The notes under the pieces: model-generated
The model's input: only the letters and a program-made list of their open reading frames with translations
The model's database searches: none
What the model was told of the DNA's origin: nothing
Part shown: positions 10,828 to 22,262 of the stretch, piece after piece
Layout of the letters: every line of letters begins with the position of its first letter
How positions within the stretch are numbered: the stretch's first letter is position 1
Source of the DNA: Synaphobranchus kaupii
Taxonomy: Eukaryota; Chordata; Actinopteri; Anguilliformes; Synaphobranchidae
Direction: 5' to 3'
DNA length: 64,000 bases
Assembly (NCBI GenBank): GCA_029718625.1
Contig: CM056378.1
Coordinates: forward strand, 62,333,027 to 62,397,026
Position numbers and translations under genes: made by a program

Positions 10828-13563
10828 TTACAAAAAACATGAAAGATTCAGCGACTCATTTAACCCATTGGGTTCCACACTATTGAGTGTATGTATCCAG
10901 TACGCCTCCCTGCGGAGCAGTTGCTTAATAATATCTCCGCCTCTGGATGATGAAGTGACTCTCTCAATACCCCAAAATTTTAGAGAAGAGACAGAACCAT
11001 GATTGGCGTAATGTCGCGCAATAGCATAGTCCATATTCTTAGATCGGATCGCGGTCTTATGTTCAGCAATTCTAAGTTTGAGGGCTCTCTTAGTCTGTCC
11101 GATGTAGATTTTGGAGCATATACATTTCAGCATGTAGATAACATGGGTAGTGTTGCAGTTAATAAAAGTGGTTATTTTAAATTCCTTGCCCGAACGTGGA
11201 TGACAGAAGACTTTAATGTCATTAGAGTTAGAGCAATGGACACAGTGTCCACAGCGATAGAACCCTCTAGGGGGCGTAGGTAGCCAGGAGGGTTTTGTCT
11301 GCGGACTACTCACCATGCTGTGAACCACCTTATCTTTTAAGTTGTGTGGCTTTCTAAAGCACACTCGCGGAGGTTCGGAAGTAAATTTATTTAAAAGAGG
11401 GTCACTCTGGAGAATGGGCCAGTGTTTACGGACAATGTTTTTAACTCTTCCAGCGACCGGACTGAACTCAGTGGAAAAGCAAATACGAGGAAGGGTAGCA
11501 CGCTTAGGCTTTTTACAGAGGAGGGACTTCCTATCAGTATGGCGGGCTCGGTCAATAGCGGCAGTAACGTCAACAATACTGTAGCCTCTTTGAAGAAATC
11601 TGCTACGCATCTGACAGATGTTGCTTTCAAATTCTGCATCCGTGCTACAGTTGCGTCTCAAGCGCAAGAACTGTCCAATCGGTATATTACGTATCAGTGG
11701 ACGGGGGTGATTGCTATCCGCTCTTAACAGAGTATTTCTGCTTAAGGGTTTACGGAAGATGGTAGATTCAAGTTTACCGTCATCACCTTTAAAAATAGTC
11801 AGGTCTAGAAAATTAATGGATCTCACGTCATGTTCCTCTGTAAAAGACAAATGACGATCTCTAGAATTCACATACCTCAAGAAATCTTCAAATTCGAGTA
11901 CAGTACCATCCCACACGAGCAGTATGTCGTCAATGTATCTACGCCACAGGGAGATTTTGGTGAGAAAGGGATTAATGGAATTATGGATAAATTTCTCTTC
12001 CCAGTGACCCATGAACAGATTAGCATAATTCGGTGCAAAAGCTGCTCCCATTGCTGTACCCTGAGTCTGTAAATAATAACAGCCATTGTATTGGAAATAG
12101 TTCATGGTGAGTGCCATCTCCGTAAGGGTGATAAGGAAACTTGAAGGGGGTAATAGGTCTTCCGGGCGTGTGGAGAGGTAGTATGACAGAGCTTCCAGAC
12201 CTCCTTTATGGGGAATGTTGGTGTACAAACTCTGTACATCTAACGACGCTAAAATAGTAGCTGAATTCACATGAACACCTTCAATAACCCTAAGAAGATC
12301 AGACGTATCACCTATATACGAAGGCAGGGTAGGAACCAATTTCTTAATAAAAAAGTCAACATATTGTGAGAGAGGTTCTGTAAGGCTACCATTGCCTGAC
12401 ACTATAGGGCGCAGTGGAGGATCAGATACAGACTTGTGAATTTTTTGGGAGACCATACAATATCGGGCATATGGGGTATTTAGTAGTTAAAAAATCCCTT
12501 TCATTTTTAGTGATCCAACCCGTAGACAAGGCATTTTCTATGGCAGAGTCAATTTCACATTTTATGCGCTCTGTTGGATTAGCGCAAAGAGGTGAGTAGA
12601 ATTGTTCATTCAAAAGTTGTTTTTTTATACTCTTATCGTATTGTTCAAACGCTAGAACAACTACTGCTCCGCCTTTGTCGGCGCTGCGAATGACCAAGTT
12701 TGAATTAAGTTGTAGATCTTTCAAGGCTTTGCGTTCTTCTACATTTAAATTGTTCCTGTATCGAATATGTTTATTCGCCAAGACAGAAAGATCATTTTCC
12801 ACCAAGCGACAGAATGTAGTTATTGTGGGGTTAGGGTTGGAGCTAGGCAGGAACACGGATTTACCTTTAAATGAGGTGTATTCTCTCATTTTACTGCCAA
12901 TATCAGTGTTGCTAGGTACAGTAGATACATCCGTCTGTGCACAGAAAAAATGTTTTAAATGTAATTGTCTAAACAACTTAAGAGTCCACTTTTACCTTAA
13001 AAAAATCACATTTGTTGGTAGGGGAAAAAGACAGACCTTTACTGAGAACAGACATTTCAACCTCACTTAAAGGAAAGCCAGAAATGTTAATTACTGCTTG
13101 TTGAGATTGCGTTGGGATCTCCTCAGGGAATCGAAAGGAGGGCTTCTTCCTCCGTGCCCCCCGGGATCCTTTTCGTAGATCTTTCCTAGATCGTTTTCTT
13201 TTTTTGTTTTCTCAATGACAAGAAGCATTAGGTCTAAGGAGCATTTGTTAAGAATCTGTTCCCAGCGTTGTAGAAATTCAGGGTCATCAAGACCAAAGGC
13301 TGGGGCCTTGTGTATGCGAAGCCCTCTGGGAATACGCCTCTGTCTCCAATATTCAGAGAGAGCAATAGAATGCCAAAGAAGCCGGGTTTCTTTCTTTTTT
13401 AGATCCTCTAGGTCTTTGCCGAGGGTGAGATGACATGGTTCTTGTGGTAGTATTAAATCTTCAAATAAAGTGGAAGAACAATGTTCTGTCCTTGTTCATC
13501 TGTAAATGAAAGTGTCTCTGAGCGTGCCGACGTATTGGCATTAATAGTATCAAAACTACTCAT
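10828..13563 (-). pseudogene. PLE reverse transcriptase with GIY-YIG domain, left copy
   Basis: Starts at the ATG at 13,563 and reads an N-terminal region (RIPRGLRIHKAPAFGLDDP type, typical of PLE N-termini) through several frame breaks. About 350 bp between the KTKKEND and DPGGHGG segments are missing relative to the partner copy. From 12,976 the RT domain runs through SLDVQSLYTNIP (first catalytic Asp), QGTAMGAAF and YIDDILLVW (the YxDD pair). After a CGHCVHC zinc-type segment comes the GIY-YIG endonuclease (HVIYMLKC...KIYIGQTKRALKLRIAEH), ending at 10,828. A one-base expansion in the A-run of CCCAAAAAATTC shifts the frame after LYGLPK (about 12,440). A 6-bp deletion removes two residues in the HYA-NHGS segment. 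Confidence 0.9.
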
Positions 13564-13590
13564 GGTTAGGAAAACGAGGCATTAGGCATA

Positions 13591-16309
13591 TCAGTTAAAC
13601 AACTGGAAACAAACATCAAAGAAAAGGTGGACATAGACACGTACACCTCCATTACTAACAAGATCTCTGCTTCTTTGGACATTTTCCAAAAAGAACTGAA
13701 AACTTACAAACTTAAGAAGTATGAGAGAGATACATTGGACTATTCAAATGGTACAGTCTATAACTGGCAAGGTAGCCGTCTTCGCTTCACCTCCAGATCC
13801 CGCCCAGCCTGGTCCAAAAGAAACAAGGATCTCCCACTTTCGACTGCCAGTGAACGGGATTCCTCTGACGTGAGCGACGCTGAAGGCCGACAGGCCCAGT
13901 CCTACAAGCCTTTTTTTCCTCCTGCCGTACGCCGCCAACAACATCAAAGAAGATGCGGAGGGGATCCCGGGGGGCACGGAGGAAGAAGTCCTCCTTTCGA
14001 TTCCCTGAGGAGATCCCAACGCAATCTCAACAAGCAGTAATTAACATTTCTGGCTTTCCTTTAAGTGAGGTTGAAATGTCTGTTCTCAGTAAATGTCTGT
14101 CTTTTTCCCCTACCAACAAATGTGATTTTTTTAAGGTAAAAGTGGACTCTTAAGTTGTTTAGACAATTACATTTAAAACATTTTTTCTGTGCACAGATGG
14201 ATGTATCTACTGTACCTAGCAACACTGATATTGGCAGTAAAATGAGAGAATACACCTCATTTAAAGGTAAATCCGTGTTCCTGCCTAGCTCCAACCCTAA
14301 CCCCACAATAACTACATTCTGTCGCTTGGTGGAAAATGATCTTTCTGTCTTGGCGAATAAACATATTCGATACAGGAACAATTTAAATGTAGAAGAACGC
14401 AAAGCCTTGAAAGATCTACAACTTAATTCAAACTTGGTCATTCGCAGCGCCGACAAAGGCGGAGCAGTAGTTGTTCTAGCGTTTGAACAATACGATAAGA
14501 GTATAAAAAAACAACTTTTGAATGAACAATTCTACTCACCTCTTTGCGCTAATCCAACAGAGCGCATAAAATGTGAAATTGACTCTGCCATAGAAAATGC
14601 CTTGTCTACGGGTTGGATCACTAAAAATGAAAGGGATTTTTTAACTACTAAATACCCCATATGCCCGATATTGTATGGTCTCCCAAAAAATTCACAAGTC
14701 TGTATCTGATCCTCCACTGCGCCCTATAGTGTCAGGCAATGGTAGCCTTACAGAACCTCTCTCACAATATGTTGACTTTTTTATTAAGAAATTGGTTCCT
14801 ACCCTGCCTTCGTATATAGGTGATACGTCTGATCTTCTTAGGGTTATTGAAGGTGTTCATGTGAATTCAGCTACTATTTTAGTGTCGTTAGATGTACAGA
14901 GTTTGTACACCAACATTCCCCATAAAGGAGGTCTGGAAGCTCTGTCATACTACCTCTCCACACGCCCGGAAGACCTATTACCCCCTTCAAGTTTCCTTAT
15001 CACCCTTACGGAGATGGCACTCACCATGAACTATTTCCAATACAATGGCTGTTATTATTTACAGACTCAGTGTACAGCAATGGGAGCAGCTTTTGCACCG
15101 AATTATGCTAATCTGTTCATGGGTCACTGGGAAGAGAAATTTATCCATAATTCCATTAATCCCTTTCTCACCAAAATCTCCCTGTGGCGTAGATACATTG
15201 ACGACATACTGCTCGTGTGGGATGGTACTGTACTCGAATTTGAAGATTTCTTGAAGTATGTGAATTCTAGAGATCGTCATTTGTCTTTTACAGAGGAACA
15301 TGACGTGAGATCCATTAATTTTCTAGACCTGACTATTTTTAAAGGTGATGACGGTAAACTTGAATCTACCATCTTCCGTAAACCCTTAAGCAGAAATACT
15401 CTGTTAAGAGCGGATAGCAATCACCCCCGTCCACTGATACGTAATATACCGATTGGACAGTTCTTGCGCTTGAGACGCAACTGTAGCACGGATGCAGAAT
15501 TTGAAAGCAACATCTGTCAGATGCGTAGCAGATTTCTTCAAAGAGGCTACAGTATTGTTGACGTTACTGCCGCTATTGACCGAGCCCGCCATACTGATAG
15601 GAAGTCCCTCCTCTGTAAAAAGCCTAAGCGTGCTACCCTTCCTCGTATTTGCTTTTCCACTGAGTTCAGTCCGGTCGCTGGAAGAGTTAAAAACATTGTC
15701 CGTAAACACTGGCCCATTCTCCAGAGTGACCCTCTTTTAAATAAATTTACTTCCGAACCTCCGCGAGTGTGCTTTAGAAGGCCACACAACTTAAAAGATA
15801 AGGTGGTTCACAGCATGGTGAGTAGTCCGCAGACAAAACCCTCCTGGCTACCTACGCCCCCTAGAGGGTTCTATCGCTGTGGACACTGTGTCCATTGCTC
15901 TAACTCTAATGACATTAAAGTCTTCTGTCATCCACGTTCGGGCAAGGAATTTAAAATAACCACTTTTATTAACTGCAACACTACCCATGTTATCTACATG
16001 CTGAAATGTATATGCTCCAAAATCTACATCGGACAGACTAAGAGAGCCCTCAAACTTAGAATTGCTGAACATAAGACCGCGATCCGATCTAAGAATATGG
16101 ACTATGCTATTGCGCGACATTACGCTGAAGCCAATCATGGTTCTGTCTCTTCTCTAAAATTTTGGGGTATTGAGAGAGTCACTTCATCATCCAGAGGCGG
16201 AGATATTATTAAGCAACTGCTCCGCAGGGAGGCGTACTGGATACATACACTCAATAGTGTGGAACCCAATGGGTTAAATGAGTCGCTGAATCTTTCATGT
16301 TTTTTGTAA
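13591..16309 (+). pseudogene. PLE reverse transcriptase with GIY-YIG domain, right copy
   Basis: Begins inside the N-terminal region (KQLETNIKEKVDIDTYTS), so it is 5'-truncated relative to the left copy but keeps the middle segment the left copy lost. Frame breaks lie near 13,960-14,040 and 14,153, and the same extra A as in the left copy shifts the frame after LYGLPK (about 14,690). The RT motifs SLDVQSLYTNIP and YIDDILLVW are present, but the conserved Gly of the QGTAMG motif is Cys here (QCTAMG). The C-terminal GIY-YIG region is open to the stop at 16,309. Confidence 0.9.
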
Positions 16310-16556
16310 CTTGTGTACAGGCTTTTTGATTTTCATTTTATATTGTTTTATGCCATGTTCACAATAGACAATTATTTAGTTCATTTACCTATGACATTTG
16401 TCGGTCTTCTCTTTATCCTGTTAAAGAAGATAACATTGTATATGTGGTATCTATGACGAGATTTATTAGTCCTACACATGCGCACCTTACTTTGTGTAAT
16501 TGATGGGAGGGTATTTATATACCTCCCGGTGCATTGTCTGTATTTCCATTTTGACT

Positions 16557-16584
16557 CTGAAGAAGACGTCGTTGATGTCGAAAC
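16557..16584 (+). ncRNA. Hammerhead-ribozyme-like core, PLE right copy
   Basis: CTGAAGA, then a hairpin formed by GACGTC with GATGTC (one weakened pair relative to the other copies), then GAAAC. Position relative to the 3' end matches the other PLE copies. Confidence 0.28.
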
Positions 16585-16771
16585 GTCAGTCGCATTAAAA
16601 TATTTTGTTTTGCTCTGAGCCCTGTGTGCTCCAGTCCTCCTTATCTCGGGTTAGTCCTAGCGAAGTAGTCCGGGTTTGGCATTCTCTTTATTCACTGGTC
16701 CTTCTGTTGAGCACCTATAGTTCCTTGTTTATATAGCCGGCTTGTAGCGCGTTTGGGATCACCCCCTTTTT

Positions 16772-16785
16772 ACTAAATAAACTAG
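16772..16785. repeat. Target-site duplication, right of PLE composite
   Basis: Second copy of ACTAAATAAACTAG; the host repeat resumes with CTCTATTCCAAAGCAAT. Confidence 0.92.
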
Positions 16786-16824
16786 CTCTATTCCAAAGCA
16801 ATGCTATCCATACTTTCCTAAATT

Positions 16825-17520
16825 AGGCCATGTAAAAAAAATAAGTCGTTGATCGTCCTTTTTTTTTGTTTTTGTTTTTTTAAAGTCGTAGGGAGGGCGG
16901 TTTTTTTTATTTTATTTTTTTTATTTAAGCACCAGGTACAGCGGACCGTAGAGAGAAATAAAGAGGACAGAATATATAGAACATTGCGTCTCTCGACCAA
17001 ATTGCTTCTGTTTAATTGTAGCCTGTCAACATCAGTTTTGCTCATATTGATTGTAATGTTTCATGTATTTTTGGTCAATAAATGTTCCTTGATTGATTGT
17101 ATGTTATTGGTTTTATGCTTGTACTACACCATAGACCAGATCTGGCTACAAAACCTTTCTTACAACAATAAAATACTGTATAGACCAAAGTTCAAGCAAT
17201 CATAAAACATTTAATAGCCTAGGTCAATATAATTATAAGCATGCCCTGTCATGGATAGGCTTTGTTTTGAAATTCATGCTGCACATGCACTCTAACAATT
17301 TTGTGTGGTGGTCGATAGAGGGCTAGGCCTAGTGGATCGGATAGGATCTCCTAGTGCGGTGTGAGTACGATTTTCTATCCAAATGGCTTAGAAATAGGAT
17401 TTCCCCGTGTTTTATGCAACTTCTGGCCATCGTCACGAAAAAATTAAAATAAAAAGTCGTCGGGGCCTTTTTCGGATGTCGGGCGGGGACGATTAACAAC
17501 TTTTTTTTTTTACATGGCCT
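16825..17520. mobile_element. About 0.7-kb TIR element
   Basis: AGGCCATGTAAAAAAAATAA with GTTGATCGTCC at the left is mirrored by GGACGATTAACAAC and TTTTTACATGGCCT at the right. The inside is T/A-rich with no transposase. A MITE-type deletion derivative is the likely explanation. Confidence 0.65.
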
Positions 17521-20320
17521 TATGGAGGGGATTTTCCCTTTTGTGAAGTATTTTTGCGTCTAAAATACCGTTGGTCTCGCTGGCTACATATGTACGTTCG
17601 TGTTTCCACTCGAGCATTGTCTTTCCAATATGTTTGATAGCCCTATTGTTATTTTCGCATTTTGAGTGCATTTCACATACTGTAGTGCAATCGTTAAATG
17701 TATTTTTGATGTAGGCTACCGATGTTCATTGAAGATAGAACATTTGGCAGCATTTTGCAGATGGTGGAATACTATTTTATGTTCATGTTATCGTACGTAA
17801 TATAGGCTATGGCGTATACTTGTCTCTTAGGGGATAACAAATGCTCATTCCAATTTACTATGCGCTGATAAGTGGTAGATTAAGGTAAAAATTTATTTGG
17901 AGTCATTATGAATAGGAAAATTTAAAAGATTTAAAAAATACAGAAAAATGCAATCCCAGGACAAAAGTATACATACTGTAGAGTACAGGGACAAGTAATG
18001 TTTTATTGAGGTACAAGAGTGAATGATTAGGCAACATATTTAGGTGAATGTAACACTGATATCAATGGGTTTTATCTTAAGCCATCAGAAGGAGCAAATA
18101 TATTTGTTTTGTAATGGAAAAAATGAATTTATTAATTTTATGACATGTTTTGCATAGGGGTTTTGGACCCATAGATATCTGCCCCCCTATACTGATGGAA
18201 ATATAGTAATTCCTACTTGAAAATTATGCAAAAGTGAGTTTTATGAGCCAAAACTTACATTTTTTTTCCAAGGTTTCTTTGCATTTGTGGCACTTTATTT
18301 TGACTTAAATTATGAAAATAAACAAATCTAAGTTTGTATTGTAAATGGTACACCTGTCTTGTTTCATTTCAGCCATTTACCAAGTTTATGTGATGCTCAC
18401 ACCTGGAGTTATAAAGCCTTAAACAGAGCACCCCCTAAATAGGTGAAATTTGCCATCTGCGCCAAGGGGTTAATTTGAGTGAAAATACATAATTTTGTAA
18501 CCTCTTTTTATGGAATTGTTGCCATATAGCACAATAAACACAATGTGAACATGGGGAGTTTATTCTACATGGTATGCATAGCTATTTCTGACATAATGTG
18601 GCTTAAGAGGGTGAATAATTCCTCCAAACATGAAAAGCACCTAATTAAAAAAAATTTACAGCTTGTTAAAATTCTGGGATTGCAACTGTGGTTGCAATGA
18701 AAACCAGCATACACAGGGGGTCCCCAGGACCGGTTTGGGAACCCCTGCGTTAGATAGCTAGCTAGCTTGCTATCTAACCATTTTCCAATGGTCGATGCCA
18801 TTCAACAGGGTTTGAAGAACCGCTTCAGCTCCTTGGAGACCCAGAACTAGTAGCAGTCATCTTGATACCAAAATTCAAGACGTCCTGGACCAAAGATTAA
18901 ACTGTCTTCAAAAATGGTAAGGCTTGCTTTTTCTGAACAGATTCTTTATTTTTAAATAACTGTATAGGGGTGTTCATTGAACCGTGCAGTGACAACAACT
19001 AATTAATTCAACTTCACATTAAAGCTGCAGTAGCTAGCCTATATAACTTGAGCATGCTTCGTTTACACTTTAAAGGGCAACTTTTAGGTTAACATCAACA
19101 GTGAATTAATATGTGGGAAAATGATGTAAGCTAGCAATGGGATTTAAAATGTATATATTATTTAATACACTTAGAATTCTATCCATGCTTATTTTAGTAA
19201 TGAAATCGGCCATGCGCACCTCAAATCTGGCAAATCGAACAGTGACGTCACATCAGGCAGTGAGAACAGAGCGGGCATTACAGTGAATGGTAAAGTAAGC
19301 AACATTAGGAGCAAAATGGATCGTAATGTCGGCATTGTTGAGACAGATGAGCTGGAAAATCCGCTTTCCAGTGCTTGCGTTAGCTATCTAATGTGACAGC
19401 GGGCAAACTAACCCAGTAGAGACTGTCCAATCCCACTGAGCAAAATCGCGCCCATTCATTGTCCCTAATAATGTCGGGCGACATCGGCTGTATTGGTCAC
19501 CTGATGTTGTTTAGATCACTTTTTAATCGTGATTTAGGGTTGAGTTAGAAGACATCGTTTGACATTTAACAATATTTTTCTAAGTTCATCAATTGTTTCG
19601 GTCAAGATCGGCTGGTAGCTAGCGAGCCAATTAGCCTACACTTGAATTAATCGGTAGCCTGTATTGAGCTGCAATTGTGACCATAATAGCCTATGAAATG
19701 TGCAGAAAGCGCAGAATACACAGTTCATGATCATGTAGCTATTGTTAAAATAGCTCAATAGCATCTAAGATCTCTTAGCTCTTTTTTAGCCCGGCTAAAA
19801 GGCGTCTACAACATAGACGTGCCATATGACACATTTTATTTAACCATTTTCATACGTGATTAATTTGTAAGTTCAAAGAGAAACAGTGTGTTGATAATGG
19901 ATTTATTTCACGAAGTCATTGCTTTGACAAGCGAAATCCAGTCTACACTTAGACACGTATACAAACTATGGACAATGACGATGACGGGATAGCTCAAAGC
20001 TTCTGCTCTTTTCTATCCATTGCTGAACTTTATTGGCCGAGGTGAGGTGGAGGACAAGGGAGGAGTGGCCTAACGTTACAGTTTTAATCGGGCCATTCTA
20101 GTTGCGCATGCAAGTGATGCCCATTCCCGTGTTGTTCATTTGCCAGATTATTTCATTAAAGCAAACTTTTTTGATCTTTAGTAAGAATAAATAATTATAA
20201 TCCAATAAATACATAAAATAAATAACTAAGAAAATAGAATTGATAAAAATATTAAATATAATAAGTTAAAAAATTAACTATTAACTCAGTCGCTGCACTG
20301 TGGCAAGGTCAGGCAAAGAC
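17521..20320. other. 2.8 kb without a supported gene
   Basis: AT-rich DNA with no coding frame of interest. A short hAT-like relic lies at about 18,710-18,745 (GGGGGTCCCCAGGACCGGTT ... GGGAACCCCTG), and a TAGC-rich stretch follows at 18,750-18,775. Confidence 0.45.
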
Positions 20321-20321
20321 T

Positions 20322-20595
20322 GGGTGCGTCCCAATAGTCAAAAAAATGCCACCTTTCCTCCTCCACTACCATTCCTCTACTCCGTGCCCGGAAACGGATC
20401 TTTGTGTTTTAATCTAATGTCGCTGATTACATCTTAATTACGTATTAATGCTTACATATTAATTAATGTCTCGACGCAAACCGCAATGTCATGTACATTG
20501 GATACTGTACATGCAAATACTTGTAGCTACTCAAAACGTTCAGGCAGTTTTGCATATTTCCGGGTAGGAGTGTAGTGGTAGTAGGCGCTTGGGAC
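20322..20595. mobile_element. MITE-like element, same family as 2.0-2.5 kb
   Basis: Starts GGGTGCGTCCCAATAGTC and ends GCGCTTGGGACG, short inverted termini around GTCCCAA/TTGGGAC. The interior (ACGGATCTTTGTGTTTTAAT, TTACATATTAATTAATGTCT) matches the element pair at 2,034-2,500. Confidence 0.6.
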
Positions 20596-20884
20596 GATGG
20601 TCGATGGAATCGACTATTGACAATGGTTGAACCCATCGGCGATGGCTATCTATCTTTGTCGATGCCTGGACGATTTTAATTTCTTTAATTCTTAAAATAA
20701 AAATAAAAATTTCGCCTCTCATTCTGTTTTTAATAAATTTTCTACCATGCATTTACAATGTAACGTGTTGTCTGCGTCTTTGAAATGTGATCGCCTATGC
20801 AGCGCAACGGCGCCATAATTTACCTGGATTGAGCAAAATCACGCTGATAGCCTACCTTCTGTTAGACCACAGTGCAACTAACTA

Positions 20885-21795
20885 CAGATCCTTTCCAAAA
20901 AATTAGAATATCATGGAAAAGTTGTTTTTTTTCCATAATTCCATTCAAAAAGTGAAACTTTCATAGATTATAGATTCATTACACACAAAGTGAAATATTT
21001 CTAGCCTTTATTTGTTTTTCATAATTTTGGCTTACAGCTCCAGAAAACCCCCAAAACAGTATTTCAAGAAATTAGAATAGTGTGTCGAAAATCAGCATTT
21101 ACTTGAGTTATTTCAGAGAATGAATGTTTTAGACTGAGTGTCACACTATCTAATTTACTCAAAACACCTGCAAAGTTTATCTCAGTTTGGTTCAGTATGG
21201 GGAAGACTGCAGACTTGACAATTGGCCAGAAGACCATCATTGACACCCTCCAGAAGATGGGTAAGCCACAAAAGGTCATCGCTAAGGAGGCTGGCTGTTC
21301 ACAGAGTGCAGTGTCCAAGCATATCAATAGAAAGTTTAGTGAAAGGGAAAAATGTGGCAGGAGAAGGTGCACAAGCAAAAGAGATGACCGTAGGCTTCAG
21401 CGGATTGTCAAGCAAAGACGATTCCAAAATTTGGCGGAGATGCAGAGGGAGTGGACTGAGGCTGGAGTCAGTGCTTCAAAAACCACCACGTACAGACGTA
21501 TCCGGGACATGGGCTACAACTGTCGGATTCCTCGAGTCAAGCCACTCCACTCATTCTCTGAAAGAACTGAAGTAAATGCTGATTTTTGACACACTATTCT
21601 AATTTCTTGAAATACTGTTTTGGGGGTTTTCTGGAGCTATAAGCCAAAATTATGAAAAATGAAACAAATAAAGGCTAGAAATATTTCACTTTGTGTGTAA
21701 TGAATCTATAATCTATGAAAGTTTCACTTTTTGAATGGAATTATGGAAAAAAAAACTACTTTTCCATGATATTCAAATTTTTTGGAAAGGATCTG
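20885..21795. mobile_element. Internally deleted Tc1/mariner element
   Basis: Flanked by TA (20,883-20,884 and 21,796-21,797). Long inverted termini of roughly 200 bp begin CAGATCCTTTCCAAAAAATT and end GGAAAGGATCTG. At 911 bp it is far shorter than a full Tc1 (about 1.6 kb) because the catalytic part of the transposase is gone. It lies exactly at the left end of the Polinton, so it inserted into a TA at or next to that terminus. Confidence 0.93.
21197..21589 (+). CDS. Tc1 transposase DNA-binding region only, 130 aa
   Basis: Opens MGKTADLTIGQKTIIDTLQK and encodes the bipartite paired-like DNA-binding region of Tc1 transposases. The first helix-turn-helix is about residues 10-50 (QKVIAKEAGCSQSAVSKHIN), a GRRR-type linker is near 51-60, and the second helical part is about 61-115 (RRIRDMGYNCRIPRVKP). 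No DDE residues remain: the frame passes through the deletion junction near RVKPLHSFSERTEV and stops at 21,589. In the complete family this region binds the terminal repeats; here such a protein could bind but not cut. The frame is undamaged, but nothing in the sequence shows that it is expressed. Confidence 0.7.
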   Translation: MGKTADLTIGQKTIIDTLQKMGKPQKVIAKEAGCSQSAVSKHINRKFSEREKCGRRRCTSKRDDRRLQRIVKQRRFQNLAEMQREWTEAGVSASKTTTYRRIRDMGYNCRIPRVKPLHSFSERTEVNADF

Positions 21796-22153
21796 TATTT
21801 CAACAGGCCGCAAAAGACCCCAATTTGTCGTCGAAAAGCCATTGAAAAGGTGTCTATCTACCCCCAGTCATCTATATGTCCCTATATTGTTGTACACTGG
21901 TCAGGATCATGAAACAAATCTTTGGTATATTTGTACAAGGTTGCTAATACTTAGAGCCAATATGAGTGTTTAGTATCGATGGGTTACTAAAAAGATGGGG
22001 TTACTCAATTTAAGCAGGGTTGAGTCGGCATATAGCCTATAATGTTTAAACGTAACTCTTTCAAAAAAACATTTACATTTTAAATTTCAGGGGGGCTACA
22101 ATTCACAGCAGGGGTTTGTGTGACATCTGAATGATCGGAGCAGCTGCGGGTTT
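21796..22153 (+). repeat. Polinton left terminal inverted repeat
   Basis: Begins TATTTCAACAGGCCGCAAAA and pairs with 38,167-38,524 with only scattered mismatches. Pairing fades after AGCAGCTGCGGGTTT. Confidence 0.92.
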
Positions 22154-22179
22154 ACACTGACCACAGGTTTCACAAATTG

Positions 22180-22186
22180 TATAAAG
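22180..22186 (+). promoter_or_regulatory. TATA box candidate of first rightward gene
   Basis: TATAAAG just inside the left terminal repeat, 77 bp before the ATG at 22,263. Confidence 0.4.
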
Positions 22187-22262
22187 GGTCCGACTTTTTG
22201 AACAGATCTATAGCCGAAACAGACTTTGACACTATCGACAGTAATCAACCTACAAACGAAGC

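Larger units (their letters stand above)
10450..16771. mobile_element. Penelope-like retroelement, two opposed copies in one insertion
   Basis: The left copy (10,450 to about 13,590) reads on the minus strand and the right copy (about 13,591-16,771) on the plus strand, meeting 5' to 5'. They are almost identical over the RT region. A single pair of 14-bp target duplications flanks the whole, and the empty site at 45.15 kb lacks all of it, so it inserted as a unit. PLEs commonly carry an inverted partial copy upstream; here that partner is over 3 kb. The right end carries about 94 bp (16,683-16,771, ending GATCACCCCCTTTTT) absent from the left end. The third copy at 52 kb shows the same asymmetry. 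Confidence 0.93.

Noticed and set aside
10999..12086. Plus-strand frames across the left PLE copy
   Set aside because: They are antisense shadows of the RT frame, and mirror-image frames occur in the other PLE copies.
21064..21378. Minus-strand 104-codon frame in the Tc1 remnant
   Set aside because: It is antisense to the transposase DNA-binding frame and shows no family features.
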